Position numbers and translations under genes: made by a program. 64,000 nt of DNA from Salinarimonas rosea DSM 21201. Its GTDB lineage: Bacteria; Pseudomonadota; Alphaproteobacteria; Rhizobiales; Beijerinckiaceae. Shown here piece after piece: positions 61,640 through 64,000 of this stretch (position 1 is its first letter; the number at the start of each line of letters is the position of its first letter). The stretch is taken from NCBI RefSeq assembly GCF_000429045.1, contig NZ_AUBC01000005.1, positions 109,947-173,946 of the forward strand, given 5' to 3'. The notes under the pieces were generated by a model that saw only the letters and a list, made by a program, of their open reading frames with translations, searched no databases and was not told the origin of the DNA.

Positions 61640-62197
61640 TCAGCGCAGCGCGATCGGGTAGGCGCGCTGCACGCCGCGCGCGACCATCACGGCGACGACG
61701 ACCTTGATCGCGTCGCCGGGCAGGAACACGACCATGCTCGCCGCCGCCGGGCCGAGGCCCATGCCCGTGACCACCGAGAGCCACGGCACGCCCATGGCAT
61801 AGACCGCCCCGATGCCGCCGACGACGCAGGCGAGCGCGGCATTCGCGAGGTCCGGCGCCCGCCACGCACCGGTCCGCGCGAAGCGCTTGGCCAGCGCGCC
61901 GACGACGATCGCGCCGACGATCCAGCCGACGATGAAGCCGCCGGTGGGCCCGAGCAGGATGCCGAAGCCGCCGCGCCCGCCGGCGAGCACGGGCATCCCG
62001 AGCGCCACGAGCAGCACGAAGAGCGCGAGGGCGAGGCCGCCGCGCACCGGCCCGAGCATCAGCCCCGCCAGCATCGGCCCGAGCGATTGCAGCGTGATCG
62101 GCACGGGAAGGAAGCCCACCGTGATCGGCGGGACGAGCCCCAGCACCGCCGTGAGGGCGGCGAAGAGGGCGACGAGGACGAGATCACGCGTTGTCAT
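61640..62197 (-). CDS. bioY: BioY-like biotin transporter S component
   Basis: A 185-aa substrate-binding membrane component of an energy-coupling factor transporter. Family marks are VPPITVGFLPVPITLQSLGP (biotin-site loop), GPTGGFIVGWIVGAIVVG and FLPGDAIKVVVAVMVA. The ATG at 62197 is chosen because GGGAG lies about eight bases upstream; an upstream GTG at 62206 exists. It is third in the minus-strand EcfA-EcfT-BioY operon and overlaps ecfT by 14 bases. Confidence 0.92.
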   Translation of the reverse strand: MTTRDLVLVALFAALTAVLGLVPPITVGFLPVPITLQSLGPMLAGLMLGPVRGGLALALFVLLVALGMPVLAGGRGGFGILLGPTGGFIVGWIVGAIVVGALAKRFARTGAWRAPDLANAALACVVGGIGAVYAMGVPWLSVVTGMGLGPAAASMVVFLPGDAIKVVVAVMVARGVQRAYPIALR

Positions 62198-62855
62198 GGT
62201 CGGCACTCCCTGGGCCGGTGCTCGAGGGTATGGCGCTGGTGGGTGGAGACTTGCAAGGCGGATAGGCGCGCGCGTCGATCGCCTCGGCGATCGCGTCCGC
62301 GCTGCGCAGGACGCGCACGATCATCGGCACGACGAGAGCCACGGGCCCGACCCGCAGGCCGCGCGCCGCCCGCGCCTCGCGGATATCGGCCGCCTGCTTC
62401 ATCAGCTCCGGCACGAAGCGCAGGACGAGCGCCACCGCGAGCGCGACCTTGCCGGCGTCCGCGAGGCCGATCCGCTCGAGCGGCGCGAGCAGCCGCTCCA
62501 GCGTCGCCAGCAGGTCCGAGGTGCGCGTCGTCAGCGTCAAGGCATAGCCGAGGAGGACGAGCGCGACGATGCGCGCTCCGACCGCCGCCGCCTCCCGCCA
62601 GCCGGCCAGCCAGGCATTCGCGGCCACCACGATCGCGACGACGATCGCGACGCCGGCGAGCGCGCCGCGGAGACGGGCGAGCCGCACCCCGGTCGCCGCG
62701 ACCACGCCCGCCGCCGCGAGCGCCGCCGCGCCCAGCACGATCGGCGAGGAGACGAGGAACAACGCGACACCGAGGCCCGCCAGCGCGGCGAGCTTCGCGC
62801 CCGCCGGCAGGCGATGCAGGGGCCCGTCGCCCGGGACGTAGAGCGAGGGGCTCAC
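62184..62855 (-). CDS. ECF transporter T component (EcfT/BioN-like)
   Basis: A 223-aa membrane protein coupling the ATPase to BioY. GTG start at 62855 with GGGAGAACC upstream, overlapping the ATPase stop by four bases. Hydrophobic helices occupy residues ~20-110, and the cytoplasmic coupling helices carry the family's Ala-Arg motifs in REARAARGLRVG and AEAIDARAYPP. Confidence 0.88.
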   Translation of the reverse strand: MSPSLYVPGDGPLHRLPAGAKLAALAGLGVALFLVSSPIVLGAAALAAAGVVAATGVRLARLRGALAGVAIVVAIVVAANAWLAGWREAAAVGARIVALVLLGYALTLTTRTSDLLATLERLLAPLERIGLADAGKVALAVALVLRFVPELMKQAADIREARAARGLRVGPVALVVPMIVRVLRSADAIAEAIDARAYPPCKSPPTSAIPSSTGPGSADHDNA

Positions 62856-63577
62856 GCGCGGTTCTCCCGATACCAGCGCAGCGCCGCCTCCGGCGCGTCG
62901 TCGGCGACGATGCGGCCCTCGTCGACGACGAGGACGCGCTCGAAGTCGCTCACGAGGTCCAGGTCGTGGGTGACGACGATCGCCGTCTGCGCCAGCCCGG
63001 CGATCGCCGCGCGGATGCGGTTGCGGTTGCGCAGGTCGAGCGCCGTCGTCGGCTCGTCGAGGACGACGATCCGCGGCTCCATCACGAGCACCGAGACGAG
63101 CGCGAGCAGCTGCTTCTCGCCGCCGCTGAGCGTGTGGGCAGGCCGGTCGGCGAGCCCGTCGAGCCCATGCGCGGCGAGCGCGGCGAGCGCGCGCGCCTCC
63201 GCGTCGCGCTTGGGGAGCCCGATGTTGCGCAGGCCGAAGGCGACGTCCTCGCCCACGATCGGGAAGACGATCTGGTTCTCCGGGTTCTGGAACACGAAGC
63301 CCACGGCGCGGCGCACCGCTCGCGCCTGCGTGCGCGTGTCGAGCCCATGAACGCGCACCGTGCCCTCGTCGGGCAGGACGAGGCCGTTGAGGAGCCGCGC
63401 CAGCGTGCTCTTGCCCGACCCGTTGAGCCCCACGATCCCGACGCGTCGCTCCTCGAGCACGAGATCGATCCCGCGCAGCACGGGTCGCTCCTGCAACGTG
63501 ACGCCGACGTGATCGAGGACGATGGACATGCTCTCGGGGGGGCTGGTTTGCGTCGCTCGCGGCGCGGTCTCGGGCAT
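62852..63577 (-). CDS. ECF/biotin transporter ATPase (EcfA/BioM-like)
   Basis: A 241-aa ABC ATPase. Walker A is GLNGSGKST, the Q-loop FVFQNPENQ, the signature LSGGEKQLLALVSVLV, Walker B IVVLDEPTTALD and the switch VTHDLDLV. GGAG before ATG 63577 supports that start; ATG 63529 (MSIVLDHVGV) is the family-typical start and a fair alternative. First gene of the biotin uptake operon. A single EcfA homodimer is expected, as in BioMNY. Confidence 0.93.
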   Translation of the reverse strand: MPETAPRATQTSPPESMSIVLDHVGVTLQERPVLRGIDLVLEERRVGIVGLNGSGKSTLARLLNGLVLPDEGTVRVHGLDTRTQARAVRRAVGFVFQNPENQIVFPIVGEDVAFGLRNIGLPKRDAEARALAALAAHGLDGLADRPAHTLSGGEKQLLALVSVLVMEPRIVVLDEPTTALDLRNRNRIRAAIAGLAQTAIVVTHDLDLVSDFERVLVVDEGRIVADDAPEAALRWYRENRA

Positions 63578-63647
63578 GCGGCCCGCGCTCCGGAGCCGGC
63601 ACGGGCCTTAGCACCGCCCGCGGCGATGGGATAGGGTCGCCGGCACG

Positions 63648-64000
63648 ATGACGCTCACGACCCTCGTCCACCGCTTCGGCGATCCCGCGGACGTGGTCCG
63701 GCTCGAGACGGGCGCCGACCCGCCGCCCGGCCCCGGCGCGGTGCGGGTGCGCATGCGCGCGGCGGCGATCAACCCCTCCGACCTCCTGACGATTCGCGGC
63801 GCCTACGCATCGCGCACCGCGCTGCCCTTCCGCCCGGGCTTCGAGGGCGTGGGCACGATCGAGGCTCTCGGCCCGGGCGTCACCGGCATCGTGCCGGGGC
63901 AGCGCGTGCTGCCGATCGGGACTGCGGGCGCGTGGTCGCAGGTGAAGACCGCGGACGCCGCCTGGTGCTTTCCGGTGCCGGACACGCTCGACGACCACGC
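63648..64000 (+). CDS. MDR-family oxidoreductase, truncated by window edge
   Basis: The first ~117 residues of a zinc-independent medium-chain dehydrogenase/reductase (quinone or enoyl reductase type): MTLTTLVHRFGDPADVVRLE, AAAINPSDLLTIRGAY and PFRPGFEGVGTIEALGPGV. The nucleotide-binding half lies outside the window. It diverges from the biotin transporter operon, with about 70 bases between the starts holding both promoters. Confidence 0.85.
   Translation, partial: MTLTTLVHRFGDPADVVRLETGADPPPGPGAVRVRMRAAAINPSDLLTIRGAYASRTALPFRPGFEGVGTIEALGPGVTGIVPGQRVLPIGTAGAWSQVKTADAAWCFPVPDTLDDH

Overview
The window comes from a high-GC alphaproteobacterial chromosome, probably Hyphomicrobiales. This is inferred from base composition, codon use and relatives of the flanking genes; no 16S gene is present to settle it. 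About 49.5 kb (1120-50599) is an apparently intact temperate tailed phage integrated in a tRNA gene with a CAT anticodon. It is flanked by 41-bp direct repeats of the 5' half of that tRNA.

Prophage layout, left to right. A small rightward operon of unknown genes next to attL (1361-3475) converges on the tyrosine integrase. A leftward early operon (7644 to 3472) carries small DNA-binding proteins, an excisionase-like gene and the integrase. A control region with twin operators lies at 7645-7969. A possible replication initiator (8835-9665) faces an AT-rich segment and an iteron-like array (9816-10005). The late operon (11314-30748) has a lambda-type head module (TerS, TerL, gpW, portal, S49 protease, scaffold-like, gpD, capsid), several receptor-binding-like genes, and a siphovirus tail module with a programmed -1 frameshift and a 973-aa tape measure. 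A very large leftward primase-helicase-like gene (35875-31442) is followed by a rightward lysis cassette (endolysin, holin-like, two spanin-like proteins) at 36202-38064. Next come a secreted ClpP-like protein, a T5 A1-like phosphoesterase, a ParB-like protein, an HD phosphohydrolase and a nucleotide-kinase-like protein. A Lon-like AAA+ ATPase and an HTH repressor diverge from a right-end operon of small genes (46323-50421).

Three kinds of non-coding order stand out in the phage. One is a dispersed hairpin with a conserved core, GCAT-TGTCCG-ATGC, inside variable but self-complementary outer stems; it occurs six times on the late-transcript strand and three times lies inside coding sequence in the same frame. 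Another is a recurring CTTGC-N9-TGCCTGG element about 10-60 bp upstream of accessory gene starts. The third is a set of near-perfect dyads, including a 34-bp perfect palindrome.

Right of attR is a compact apparent biosynthetic cluster (50974-59643): SGNH hydrolase, a 28-residue basic peptide, a haem-oxygenase-like di-iron oxidase, a NodU-type carbamoyltransferase, a small membrane protein, a class III aminotransferase, an amidinotransferase and a LysE-type exporter. The order and near-contiguity suggest one pathway whose product I do not recognise. Beyond it are ordinary transport genes: a second LysE exporter, AzlC/AzlD, a biotin ECF transporter (BioY with EcfT and EcfA on the minus strand) and a truncated MDR oxidoreductase at the right edge. 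An SDR-family gene with altered catalytic residues lies left of the tRNA.
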